DNA from: Paramecium octaurelia
Taxonomy: Eukaryota > Ciliophora > Oligohymenophorea > Peniculida > Parameciidae
NCBI GenBank assembly: GCA_905182995.1
Contig: CAJJDP010000016.1
Location: forward strand, 680,798 to 744,797
Direction of reading: 5' to 3'
Length of the DNA: 64,000 bases
The first letter of the stretch is position 1. Each line of letters opens with the position of its first letter. The translations under genes were made by a program, and so were the position numbers. The notes beneath the pieces were generated by a model. That model ran no database searches. It was not told the origin of the DNA and saw only the letters and a program-made list of their open reading frames with translations. Below are positions 11,975 to 24,501 of the stretch, piece after piece.

Positions 11975-12782
11975 TATATAATATTAATTTTTATTTACTT
12001 ATATTATAATTATTGAAGATATTTAGATTAACTATAGAAAATCAAAAGATAATTGTGATTTAAGATATACTTTTTTTATCTCATGATATAATGGCTATTA
12101 TTTTCTAGAATTCTAATTAAGAAATTGATTAATATAATTAAAATAAAATGGTGGAAAATACTCGCCAAATACAGGTTTTTATGCATGTAGCTAAGTATAG
12201 CCGTTATATGATACTAAACCTTAAGGATATTAATTATTTTTAATTTGAATTGATTATTAATCTCACTAGTTATATTTTTTCAAGAGTACTTTTAAAATAA
12301 TGAAACCGAACTTCTAATTTATTTTAAGGGCTCGTATTTTATAAAATCAAAATTTAATTTACCAAAGAACGATGTTATTGGACATCACATTAGGTCTAAT
12401 TAATACGGATTTAGATTCTGTTATTGAAGGATGAAATTCTGTAATTAATAAATATTTTAGGTTTATAAGGGAGGAATTTATTTACATAGTTAAACTATAA
12501 TATTGTTTTAGGTAGTTTTAGTAATAAATAGGAATAGGGAGTTCATAGAAGATCTTAAAAAATTTTAGTTACAATATTTCCGTAAGAATGTATTTGGTTG
12601 TTAATGTTGATTTTTTAATGAATTGATACTATTAATTATGGACAAATATGTTAATGACGATTTTGAATCAATTTATTTGAATTTTATTTTTTTGAATCAT
12701 AATATGATTAATAAAATTAACTTGATTGTTTAATTGCCATTAATTCTTTAGAATAATCAAATAAAACTAATTTAAATAAAGG
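11975..12782. other. AT-rich stretch with short open frames only
   Basis: Several frames stay open for 50-70 codons, for example from 12150 and from 12640, but none has a family signature or a consistent intron structure. It may hold the 5' part of the uncertain coding stretch that follows. No RNA gene is visible. Confidence 0.4.
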
Positions 12783-13250
12783 TTACAAAGACAAAATACA
12801 ATAGAGGATAGAGAAATGCTCTAAAAAGAAATTTTATTTATGAATGATTACTTGAAAAAGACATCGCTTCCAATTTAAGTAACAAATTTGTGAATTAAGG
12901 AAAATTATTCCGAAACTCCTGTTTAAACCGAAAATAACGTCAGAAATTAAATTTTACTAAGGTGGTAAACAATAAAAATTGATATCATGACCTTTAAATT
13001 GATTATTTCCTATGAAATTTCGAAATATTAAAAAAAAATAAAATTTATTCAAAAATCAATATTATCTTACTCACAATATTTTGAATAATATATTCACTTA
13101 TGGCATATAATCAATTCTACTGTGAAAAATTTCCAAAAATTCATGCAGGTAAAAATAATACATAAAGCTGACTATGAGAAGATAATTTTGAATTAATTAG
13201 AATATAGTTTAGGCTAGATTATATATCATTCTATAAGATGGTATTTTTGA
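12783..13250 (+). CDS. Uncertain coding stretch, 5' end unresolved
   Basis: A stretch reading LQRQNTIEDREMLQKEILF and then, after a 21-nt intron candidate, ENYSETPVQTENNVRNQ looks coding, with charged and polar residues. The frame then stays open through more hydrophobic codons to TGA at 13248. No start codon could be tied to it, and the downstream half may be fortuitous. It lies upstream of the UBC13 gene. No family is recognised. Confidence 0.3.
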
Positions 13251-13403
13251 GAGAATTTTAATTTAAAGTTCATAAATAATTGTTAAATTCTATAATGTTG
13301 ATGACATTAGATTTAATAATTGAATATGGTTATTGAATATGAGTATAAATATTGTTTATCATAAAAATATTAAATATTAATATAAATATAATTTCAACAA
13401 TTT

Positions 13404-13913
<510 letters not shown>

Positions 13914-14114
13914 TTAGTATAATCTATTGAAAAACAAGTATATATTTAATTTCTTTTTTCTTATATATCGATTGGAGTGGCAAAATATATTTCGCATAGT
14001 TTAACATCAAATACTTATAATTTAAGTTGATTTTTCTAAGAATTTCATTTATTATTTAATTTAATAATTATGATTTCATAAAATTTTCTATAAACTGCTC
14101 TAACCAGATTTAGA

Positions 14115-15644
14115 ATGGCGGCAAATAATGAGAGAGTAAATTCAATCCAAGTTGAAAACATTTTGCAAAGTTTAAATTATAATGAGTCATAGATACGCTC
14201 AATAGTCTCTTAAATCATATCTGAAATAGGTGAGATGATTTACTATATAGACATTAATTAGTTCCAATAATTGCTTCAACCAGTTGAGTAAGAAATTCCA
14301 ATTGAAAAATTGACATCTGAATAACTTTATGTAATTCATGGAGAATTTAAGCAAGCTTTGCATGTGCAACACATTGAGAAAGTAAAGCAGATCTTAAGTA
14401 CGCAATTCCTTCTAAATTCTTAGATAAATATTAAGCAGAGGTTGATTTAGTAAACAGAATAGATCCATAGACAAGACAAATATCTACATTTATAGCAATT
14501 TAAGGGTCAGATGAGGAAGTTTCATTACAATTACTAAGGCTATTATGTGAGTTGGGGGCAAATGTCAACTATAAGGATAATCTTAAATAATCGATCTTAT
14601 TTTATGTTTGCAGAGACGGCAAAACTAAACTCTTTGACTATTTGATTTCTTAAGGAATAAATATCTCTGATCCTGATTCCTATGGTTAGACTCCATTGTT
14701 CTATGCATCAAGAGAGAATAGGGTCGATATAATTTAAAAGTAAAAATAAGGAATAACCTTTTTAGATTCATAAGATTGGGTGTTGATGTGGCTCATTTAG
14801 ATACATTATCATGTTAAACGGCTTTATTTTATGCTGCAAGTAAAGGACACTTCGAAGCTTGTAAATTATTGATTGAAGTAAGATCACAATCTAATATTAA
14901 GGCTGGATGTCCAGTTAATCATTAAGATAATAAGAAAAAGACTGCCTTGTATTTTGCAAAGTAATCTTAGAAAAAGGAAGTGATTGATTTAATTACAGCA
15001 AGTATGACAAAACAAAAGGAAGATGTTCACTAAAAAAAGGAAGAGGTCGTTAAAGTAAATGATTAATAAAAGCAAAACAGAAAAAAATAAAAAGATGTGC
15101 CAAAATAATAATACAAAATTTTACATACTGATGATAAAGGACAACAAAGAGAATTAACAAACGAAGATTTTTCAAGGTTCCAAAGATAATATCCTGAAAT
15201 TGCTTAATTAATTTTAAATGCTGATGATGTCATTGACGACAATTTGATAAACTAATGCAAAGAAGATGAAACTTGGGAGAAATTAGCCAAAAAGTTAATT
15301 GGTATGTACTAATAAAAATTTAGCTTAAATATGGAAGTCAAAAGGCGCTTACTTCTTCCATAAACCAGTTGATTAAAAAGAATATCATATTAGTGATTAT
15401 TTTGAAATTGTTAAAAGACCCATGGATTTCGGAACAATCAAAGTAATAATCAACTTATATTCAGAATAAATTGAATGTAAATGCTTACAAATCCTGCAGA
15501 GAATTTCATACAGACATGTTATTAGTCTTTGATAATTGTGCCCTTTACAATGGTACATAAAGTGCTATTGGACAAATTGGAGTCAATATAAGAAATGAAT
15601 ACTTGAGCCTTAAAGATCAATTTGGATTAAGCAAATATTTATGA
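14115..15644 (+). CDS. Ankyrin-repeat plus bromodomain protein (BDP1-like)
   Basis: Six introns of 21-26 nt leave 463 codons. The N-terminal half carries ankyrin repeats, such as LLCELGANVNYKDN, YGQTPLFYASRENRVDII, SCQTALFYAASKGHFEAC and KKKTALYFAK. A basic Gln/Lys linker follows. The last 110 residues form a bromodomain: SKGAYFFHKPVDQKEY, DYFEIVKRPMDFGTIK, and EFHTDMLLVFDNCALYNG, whose NG supplies the acetyl-lysine-binding Asn. The same architecture defines the apicomplexan chromatin reader BDP1 (family knowledge), so a role in binding acetylated histones is inferred. An in-frame ATG at 14070 is an alternative start. Confidence 0.92.
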
Positions 15645-15755
15645 TTCAATTTTGCATTTCCATAATTATTAAAATATAAACCCCAAAAACTTGATATCAA
15701 TTATTTATATAAAGTAAGATAAATTGATTTATTATATTATTATATATAATACTCA

Positions 15756-17260
<1,505 letters not shown>

Positions 17261-17399
17261 GTTTTTAAAAATTAATTTATTTTTTAATTAATCTCTAATT
17301 AATTTAAGAGAATTCAAAAGGTCCCTAAAATTTTGGTCTGATATTTTATGATAGAAAACAAAAATTAGTAGAACATTATAACTTAATCCTAAAAAGATT

Positions 17400-17705
17400 A
17401 TGACTGGAATTGAATTATGCCTTTCGTTATAAATCTTTAAGATTTAACTAAAAATAAAATAGAATTTTCACTATATAAAATTGATTACATTTTTATTACC
17501 TGGAGATGGATAAAAATGTGTGCATAGAAAAGATGGTGCACCATTATCGCTTATATTTGATGGACTACATAATAGAGAGATGATCACTATAGCAATTCCT
17601 ACAATCATGAAAGTCAGGGAGTTAAGAATGAATTATTAAATTGACTCTTTGAATATATCCACGTTAAAATGGAGAATATAATAATAAAAAAGCATGAATG
17701 CATGA
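17400..17705 (+). CDS. Possible 101-residue gene between RUVBL1 and importin-alpha
   Basis: A TGA-free frame of 102 codons starts MTGIELCLSLQIFK and contains CVHRKDGAPLSLIFDGLHN. It looks coding in composition, but the opposite strand also carries a short open frame with a signal-like start. Neither has a family match. One of the two is probably real, given how rarely this chromosome half leaves 500 bp empty. Confidence 0.35.
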
Positions 17706-17777
17706 AGATAGTGTATCGTAATGAAGAATCTCAGTTATATATTAATTAAATTGCAAATTTGAATTAATTATATCAAC

Positions 17778-19298
17778 TCACTAAAGGAAGGCTTCAGCTA
17801 TTCTTTGAGCTTCAAGGTTGATGTCAGCATCGGAATCTAAATCCAATTAATTAAGTATTGTGTCAAAGCCTTTTGAAATGAAAGCTGAAATGGCCTTATT
17901 GACATCACTTTACGTATTTTGGCCAATTCGATAGGCAAAATTATATACAATATCTAAACAAGTCAAAACTATAGCTTTTGATGTCTTTAATTTCAGCTGA
18001 TTCATAACAATATCAACAAAATTTCTACTCATTAATACATACTCAAGTAAATCTGTATTTTGTAATTATGAAAGAGATCTAATAACTTCCAGAATATCTT
18101 TGATAATTTCAGTTTCATTTTCATCCATTTCCATAATTTTAATTAAGTTGTGTTAAATTATAGTTTATAAGACTTCTATATTTTTATTGGAGCATAAATT
18201 AGTCAATCCCCATAATATTATTTTTTTGAATTCTCTCTATTTGTTTCTGCCTTGTTAAATATAGATTTATAAAAAGAAATCCAAGATTTTGAACTCATTC
18301 ACCAACTACGCAGTTATTTCATCATCTGCCAAAGCAAATGATGCTATAATTTCAATTGTCAACAATTACACATCTTCATCATCACTTATCAACTGCAAAT
18401 TCATTAAATTGTTAAAGACCTTGAGTTCTTTGAGGATCATCGAATATACTTCTTCTTTGGCTTAACACATGTATTTTAGAGTCATTAATGAATATGATCT
18501 TATTTCCTTATCATTTTAATCAATACATTCTAATACGATTGGCACAACCTCTTTTACCTTTATTAATTAAATAAAATATACTTCACCCAAAGTAAAACCA
18601 GCCACATTGTTTGGGTCATACTTAAAAAAATTGCTCAAGAACCAACAGAAATCTTTTATATTTTCAACCTAATTATAAATAATTAAATAATACTTCGAAG
18701 TGAATTAGTTTCTATATCCACAATTTTCTGATAAAAGAGCAAAATCTATAATCTGCCAGTTATCTAGCTTTGACTCCATTATCCATACCAACTAGATTGG
18801 CTAATAAAAAGAATATTAGAGATTGAATCTTTTATGAAGCCATTTGTAATAAGTCGAACAATTTTCTCATAATAGATTCATTTTGTAAAAATTTCAAATC
18901 ATCAAACACATTATAGAAATGCAAATCTGCAAATATAAAAAGCAACTTTTAAATGATACTGTAATCTAATTCTTGCTTATTCCAAATATTTAACAATAAT
19001 GGATATATTTCATGTTTATTAATTAATGCTAAGTTAAACTAAAAATAAGTTAACTCCTAATTACTTCAGCATTTGAGGTCTTTACGTAATTTATAATTTC
19101 ATCTAAAGTTTCCTCATAATTTTAGTTCACTAAATTCTTGTACCAAAGATGTACTTTTTCATCAGTCAACTCAGTTTGCTCATTATTAGTTAGCATTCTT
19201 CTTTTTTGCCTAAAAAGCTCTTCAGTTGCCTTCCTCCTTATTTCAACTCTAAAGTTGTCCCTTTTCTATTTTAATAAGTCTTCTAAGAGTTCCGCCAT
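17778..19298 (-). CDS. Importin-alpha (karyopherin-alpha) homologue
   Basis: The protein is 489 residues after two introns (26 and 25 nt). Residues 1-40 resemble an importin-beta-binding domain: FRVEIRRKATEELFRQKRR with paired basic clusters. The rest consists of degenerate ARM repeats, for example LIFFLLANLVGMDNGVKAR and KKIILWGLTNLCSNKNIEV. The protein would carry NLS cargo into nuclei (family knowledge). The ARM core is more divergent than in canonical importin-alpha, so cargo range may differ. It lies in tandem 50 bp after the Vti1-like gene. Confidence 0.82.
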
Positions 19299-19347
19299 TT
19301 AGTTTTCAATTAATTATAATTATGAAAAATTAAAAATGAATTCCGAA

Positions 19348-19961
19348 TCAAAAAAACCATCTCATTCTGTTTTTCATAATGTTAACTAAATCATTAGATT
19401 CTCCCAAGTCTTCTCTGATCTACTGAGTCTTCCTGATCGAATTATCTAAAATTATTGATTATGAGTGTAAATTAATAGATATTTAGTTTGCTTATTATTC
19501 AGCCAGATAACCAGTTTTTTTGGCTGCTTCTTATTCTAGAGTTTGTCGAATTAAGCGATCATCTTATTTTAATAAGGCTTTATTGATTTATATATCATTA
19601 AACAATCTGTCTCTGCTGGAATCCTCTTATTGGTCTAATTAGAATTGTTTAAAATCCTTTTTAACTTTAGCCATATCTCTTTTATATTATTTTATTGTCT
19701 CCATTAATTCTTTTTTATAACTACCAGGGAAAGTCGAAGCTTCTAACTCCATAAATTTTATCTGAAAAAGATAGATTGAAATTAGCTTACACATTATTCT
19801 ATTTATTGAAGTTCATCACAAACTTTGGAGAACCTTTTATCAGTGTCATCTTTTCTGTCTTTACTTATTTTAAGGACCTCATATGTGACTGATTCCATGT
19901 GAACCTTATAGTCTTACTCATAGCTTCTGAACATTTCTGATACAGTAATTTTTGAATGCAT
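19348..19961 (-). CDS. Vti1-like Qb-SNARE lacking a membrane anchor
   Basis: One 29-nt intron leaves 195 codons. The N-terminal half MFRSYEQDYKVHMESVTYEV, FMELEASTFPGSYKKELME and the C-terminal helix KTQQIREDLGESNDLVNIM follow the Vti1 family. The protein stops at MKNRMRWFF, exactly where the transmembrane helix should begin. No frame within the following 60 bp supplies a plausible anchor with proper splicing. Either it is a soluble variant or the 3' exon is missed or lost. It would act in endosome/Golgi fusion if functional. Confidence 0.75.
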
Positions 19962-20007
19962 ATAATATAAAATATTTATTTATTAATTACATTACTTAGT
20001 ATTAAAG

Positions 20008-20313
20008 ATGAATTAATAATATTCACTATTAGATATTAATCAATTGGATTACAAACTAAAACCCCCTTCAAATTGGTGCAGAAATCAAGAAAAGATGATT
20101 TGAGAAGACCACCCAAATCCAATCAATAAAAATATTATTAAATAAATAAAAAATGATTATATTGATTTAGTCCAAATTCAGATAATCTATATTACTTGCA
20201 CCATCTCACTACAGTATTCAGCTATAGTGAATGATATGGGAACGCAACTTAATGTTTTTTGTAAGTCAATTCAAACTGAGCATTAAGAATTGGACAAGTA
20301 TATCAGCAAATGA
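20008..20313 (+). pseudogene. Small frame interrupted by one TGA
   Basis: From ATG 20008 one frame runs 101 codons to TGA 20311, with a single internal TGA at 20101 (codon 32). Both halves look coding: INQLDYKLKPPSNWCRNQEK before, and SAIVNDMGTQLNVF plus SIQTEHQELDKYISK after. No GT...AG pair of suitable length removes the TGA in frame. This is a probable pseudogene or a one-base sequence error; a separate upstream peptide is possible. No family is recognised. Confidence 0.4.
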
Positions 20314-20578
20314 ATGTAAAAATAAATATTAATTGAAAGATTCAACGATTTTCTTGAAAAAAATAATGTAAAAAACCCTTCATTTTTTTGGTAAGAGAAA
20401 TCTCTTTAATTTAAAGGCCATCTATTTAAATCAAGATCATAATTTTATTTGATAGACCTTAATATCTTTAGAATAAATTTGTTATTTATGATATGTGCAA
20501 ATTTAAGTTTAAAAAATCCTAAAATTCAGTAGAAATAATATTAGTAGTTGTGATAATTTAATTATTTAAATATTAGCT

Positions 20579-20640
20579 GTTGATTCACATTAGTTAGATA
20601 AGTTCATACTTATTTCTAAGTTATCTAATGTAAATCAATT
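20579..20640. repeat. Imperfect inverted repeat in intergenic DNA
   Basis: About 20 bases around GATTCACATTAGTTAGATAA recur inverted as TTATCTAATGTAAATC, separated by some 17 bases, giving a strong hairpin or cruciform. It lies in the roughly 420-bp non-coding stretch (20314-20734) before the next gene. It could be a regulatory palindrome or part of a transcript end; nothing else in that stretch stands out. Confidence 0.5.
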
Positions 20641-20934
20641 GATTCAGATATAGGAATTCACTTAAATAATTTTAAATATATAAAGATTCATTCGATGAGA
20701 TGATTTTCTTTAATGCTTAGCTCAAGTTGTAAAAATGTCTACTAATTCTGATTAGCTAAATATTATAAATCAGGAAGTTCAATTGCCTTAGACGGTTGTT
20801 TAAAGGTAAGGTGGATAAATATAGAATTTTTTCAGTTTTGATTATTTTTAATTCCGATTTAATGGTATTTTGATTTCAATAAGAATGATTTTAGGATAAT
20901 AATAATTTATTAATTTATAATTAATATTAGTTAG

Positions 20935-21267
20935 ATGTTATCAAAAAGGAAAGTTTCTTAATAAAATCAGGAGGAGTCATCAAATTCAATAGAAAATTTA
21001 TGCAACAAAATACGTAAGGTGATAGTTAGTGAAGTAGGGGAAAAATACATACAAAATACTTCAGATAAGGGTCTAAAGAAAAAAAGAACCAAATAAAAAA
21101 GTAAAATTTAGGATAATCAATAACATGTTGAGTAAATGGAAAATGAAGCAGTTGAAGTTGAGGAATAGTTATCTTCAATAAAAGCAATTTCTGAATCCCA
21201 ATCTTGGGTATTCGAAGAACTATTTGATGAAATAAATAAGCTTAATGTACTTTAAGATATTGAATGA
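20935..21267 (+). CDS. Unrecognised 110-residue charged protein
   Basis: The frame from ATG 20935 to TGA 21265 has 111 codons and begins MLSKRKVSQQNQEESSNS. It contains IRKVIVSEVGEKYIQN, a basic patch GLKKKRTKQKSK and an acidic end ESQSWVFEELFDEINKLN. An earlier exon from ATG 20735 (MSTNSDQLNIINQEVQLPQT) may belong to it, but no clean splice joins them. The stop overlaps an ATG of the OST48 gene. Function is unknown. Confidence 0.5.
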
Positions 21268-21284
21268 ACTTCTTTCATAAAATA

Positions 21285-22524
21285 ATGATTAAATTTTTAA
21301 TTTTAATACTTGGGTTAGTTTTTGCTGGGACTCCTTACAATCAGAAGAAAGTGCTAGTGCTATCTGATAATCCAGCAATTTATGTTTCACATTCACAATT
21401 TTTTAATTTGTTGAGTAAATCCTTCAGAGTGGATTATAAAAACATCCAATCAAATACTTTCAATTTGTAGTTGTTTGGAGAATGGCAATACGATCACCTT
21501 ATACTATTTAGCACTACAAATGACTTGAAAGTCAGCACCTAAGAATTATTGGACTTTTACGACTCTGGTAGAAATATTTTATTATTGGGATCAACTGACC
21601 AATCTAAGTATTTCAGAAAGTTCTTAAATAGTTTTGGTTTAGACATGCATGAATACGTAATATCAAAAGGCTATTGTAGGGCTCTTCTGTAGTGGATTAT
21701 TTCAATAACATCAAAGGGAATCAAAATGTTGTTACCACCAGCAATGTGAATATTCTTAAAGTAGATAAGCCCATAGCCCATTAAGGAGCAGGATTAGCAA
21801 TGACCCCATATGAAACATTTCAGGTGTATGGTTTAGTGAGAGGGTCAGAAACAGCCTTTTCAGGTCCTAATCTTAGTCATAACATTATTTATGTTGGAGC
21901 AACTTAAGGGCGAAACAATGCAAGATTTGTGGCAACAGGATCTTGGGAAATATTGAGTGATGAATTTTTGAACAATTCCAATTTGGGGAACTTTGAATTG
22001 GCTTAGGAAATCATTCTATGGGGTTTTGGATAATCGAAGATTTTAAAGGCAGAAAATCTAATTCATAGAAGATTAGATTCTGATGACATCAAACCTTATA
22101 ACTATAGATTGAGAGAGGATTGCTATTTCTCAATTGACATCTTTGAATGGGATTATTAGAAGGATTAGTGGGTACCTTATGTTTCCACAGACAATGATGT
22201 CATTTTAGAATTCGTAATGTTAGACCCATATTACAGACTTCCCTTGAAAAAAGGAGATGGAGCAAAGTATGAATTGCAGTTTAAAGTAAATTTTGAATCT
22301 ATAATTATTAGATACCAGATGTCTATGGTGTATTTTAATTTAAAATAAATTATTTAAAACCTGGATATACATTTTTAAAAATAGCCGAAAAAATAACTGT
22401 GCGACCGTTTAGACATGATGAATATGGAAGATATTTGGTCTAGGCCTTTCCGTATTATTTTTCTAGTTTTGGAACGATGGCTGGATTTGTTGTATTTCTA
22501 ATTGCATTTTTATTAAATAAATGA
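21285..22524 (+). CDS. Oligosaccharyltransferase 48-kDa subunit (OST48/WBP1)
   Basis: The product is 396 residues after introns of 23 and 26 nt. It has an N-terminal signal peptide (MIKFLILILGLVFAG), the luminal domain with VLVLSDNPAIYVSHSQFF, YDSGRNILLLGS and RFVATGSWEILSDEF, and a C-terminal membrane helix TMAGFVVFLIAFLLNK. OST48 is an ER membrane subunit of the complex that N-glycosylates nascent proteins (family knowledge). An upstream in-frame ATG at 21264 overlaps the previous stop; the ATG at 21285 gives the better signal peptide. Confidence 0.95.
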
Positions 22525-22552
22525 TATTAATTAAATTTCAAATAAAAAATAC

Positions 22553-22799
22553 ATGTCAAGCGAAGACGAAGTAATCTAGATTTAAATATTTATACTAGAG
22601 AATGAAGCAATTGCAATTACTTCCCATTAGAAATTATTTGGATTAAACTGTCGTTCCAGTCCTACTTTAAGCAATGACTGAAGTCGCTAAAGTGAGGTGA
22701 GTTAGTATAATATAATAAAGACCTCCTAACCCCATTGAATTCATTGCTAACTATTTGATGTAGAATAATCCAGAAAAAGCGTAGGCCAGATAATAATGA
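22553..22799 (+). CDS. DPY30: DPY30 homologue, COMPASS subunit
   Basis: Two introns (28 and 24 nt) leave 65 codons. Almost the whole 64-residue protein is the Dpy-30 dimerisation motif: LPIRNYLDQTVVPVLLQAM followed by VRPPNPIEFIANYLMQNN. DPY30 dimers dock on ASH2L in histone H3K4 methyltransferase complexes and on axonemal radial-spoke proteins through the same fold (family knowledge), so nuclear versus ciliary use is open. The start MSSEDE is 28 bp past the OST48 stop. Confidence 0.94.
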
Positions 22800-22880
22800 G
22801 GGTTTGCGAACTGAAACTGATTATTATATAAAAAAAATAAACATACTGAAAGATTTTATCACTATAATAAATATGAAACT

Positions 22881-24355
22881 TCACTTAATGATATCATCAT
22901 ATCCTACTTTGCAATATTACACTCTTGTAAATCCATTGGCAACCAATAATGTATGAGCTATCTTTGCTCTTTATCCAGTTCCACAATATATGCTAATATC
23001 TCTTAACTTATCTAATTTCTCTAAATTTTAAGGTAATTCACTAAGAGTGATTAATTGTGCATGTTTCAGAATACCTCTACCCCATTCTTCTTTGGTTCTA
23101 ACATCAACAATTTATGCAAGTTTGCTCCTCTTTAGGAAATCTTACACCTCTAACTCTGTTGGTTTGCTGATAGAATTTCCAGCTGCCTTCCAATCCTCGA
23201 AATGTAAATAACCAACAATATTGTCATAACCAATTCTAGAAAGTCTCATGATAGTTTATTCTTCAGATCCAGGCTCACATACAATAACGATTTCTCTGTC
23301 ATGAGGTAGGAGTGTGCCAACCCAAGTAGCAAATGGAATCTAAAGAGGCACATTGATTGATCCAGGAATGAAGCCATCGGATATAGAATTTCTAGAATCA
23401 ATTATTTGTATTCCTTATTTTGAGACTACTTTTGCTGGAGTCAATTTAGTGTTTGCTTTCTTTAATATCAAGTTTAGGTCTTAGAATTGATTAGTTTTGT
23501 TTAAGCCTGCATTATAGAAAAAGTATTATGGGGGCTTCGGCAAATCACTAGCCACTAATTATACAAAGGTCTCTTAGTCCATCTCTTGTAAAGCGTAATT
23601 GTTCTTCTTTTGAGTACCGATATTGCAACTATAACCAGCTGAGATGTTCTTGCCACAAGCTGAACCTGCTCCATGACCAGGGAATACTATAACCTCGTCG
23701 GGAAGTCCCAATATTTTTTATCTAAGTGAAGCATAGAGCATTGAGGCTAAATCAAATTGGGTGACATCGCTTTTGACTGCCAAATCGGGTCTACCTACTT
23801 CACCTAAAAACAATGTATCTCCTGTGTAGATGCTAAATACTTGGGGAATTACAATACCTGTGCTATTTGCCTTCTTCATCATACAATAAAAAGCAGGTTG
23901 ACTCTTGGGTGTGTCCTGGAGTATGTAGAGCTTGGATCTTGACTTTCCCGAGATTCAGAAATTCGTTGTCATTCAAAACTTTGTTGATGAATGGAGCAGT
24001 AGCCTTTGGACCCATGATTATCTATGCATCTGTTTCTCTCTATAAACTCAGATGTCCAGCTATGAAATCTGCATGGAAATGTGTTAATAAGACATATTTT
24101 ATTTTTGCTCCTCTCTCTTTTGCAATGTTGCTAAAATTATATAAAGCGAATTTACAGATATGGTTGGATGTCTCTAAGAGGATCGATGATGATGGCCTCT
24201 TTGTTTGATTCAATGTAATAAGCATACTCAGCCAAGCATCCTGTAAATATTTGCTATTGATAAAATCCTTTGCCCAAAGTTTCACTTTGCTTTAGCTAAA
24301 CTTCCTTGGAGAAATGAAAGAGTGTCCTATTGAATTTTTGCAGTATTTTAATCAT
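22881..24355 (-). CDS. Persulfide dioxygenase fused to two rhodanese domains
   Basis: Two 25-nt introns leave 475 codons. The order is a basic, mitochondria-targeting-like start (MIKILQKFNRTLFHFSKE), a metallo-beta-lactamase domain with LTHFHADFIAGHL, LHTPGHTQE and TGDTLFLGEVGRPDL, then two rhodanese domains. The first rhodanese has IVIVCEPGSEEQ, the second the active-site loop IYCGTGQRAK. ETHE1-type dioxygenases oxidise glutathione persulfide, and rhodanese partners handle the persulfide sulfur (family knowledge). The MBL-rhodanese-rhodanese order resembles bacterial CstB-like proteins. Mitochondrial sulfide detoxification is inferred. Confidence 0.9.
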
Positions 24356-24501
24356 ATTTTAAAAATATCCAATTATTGATTAATGTCCTTTAAAAATCAT
24401 AATAAATTAAGATACACAATGGCCACACTAAGATGTTCAGAAAATTAATATTATAATAATTATTCATACTTCACCATAATTAATTAAATAATAATTAATT
24501 T

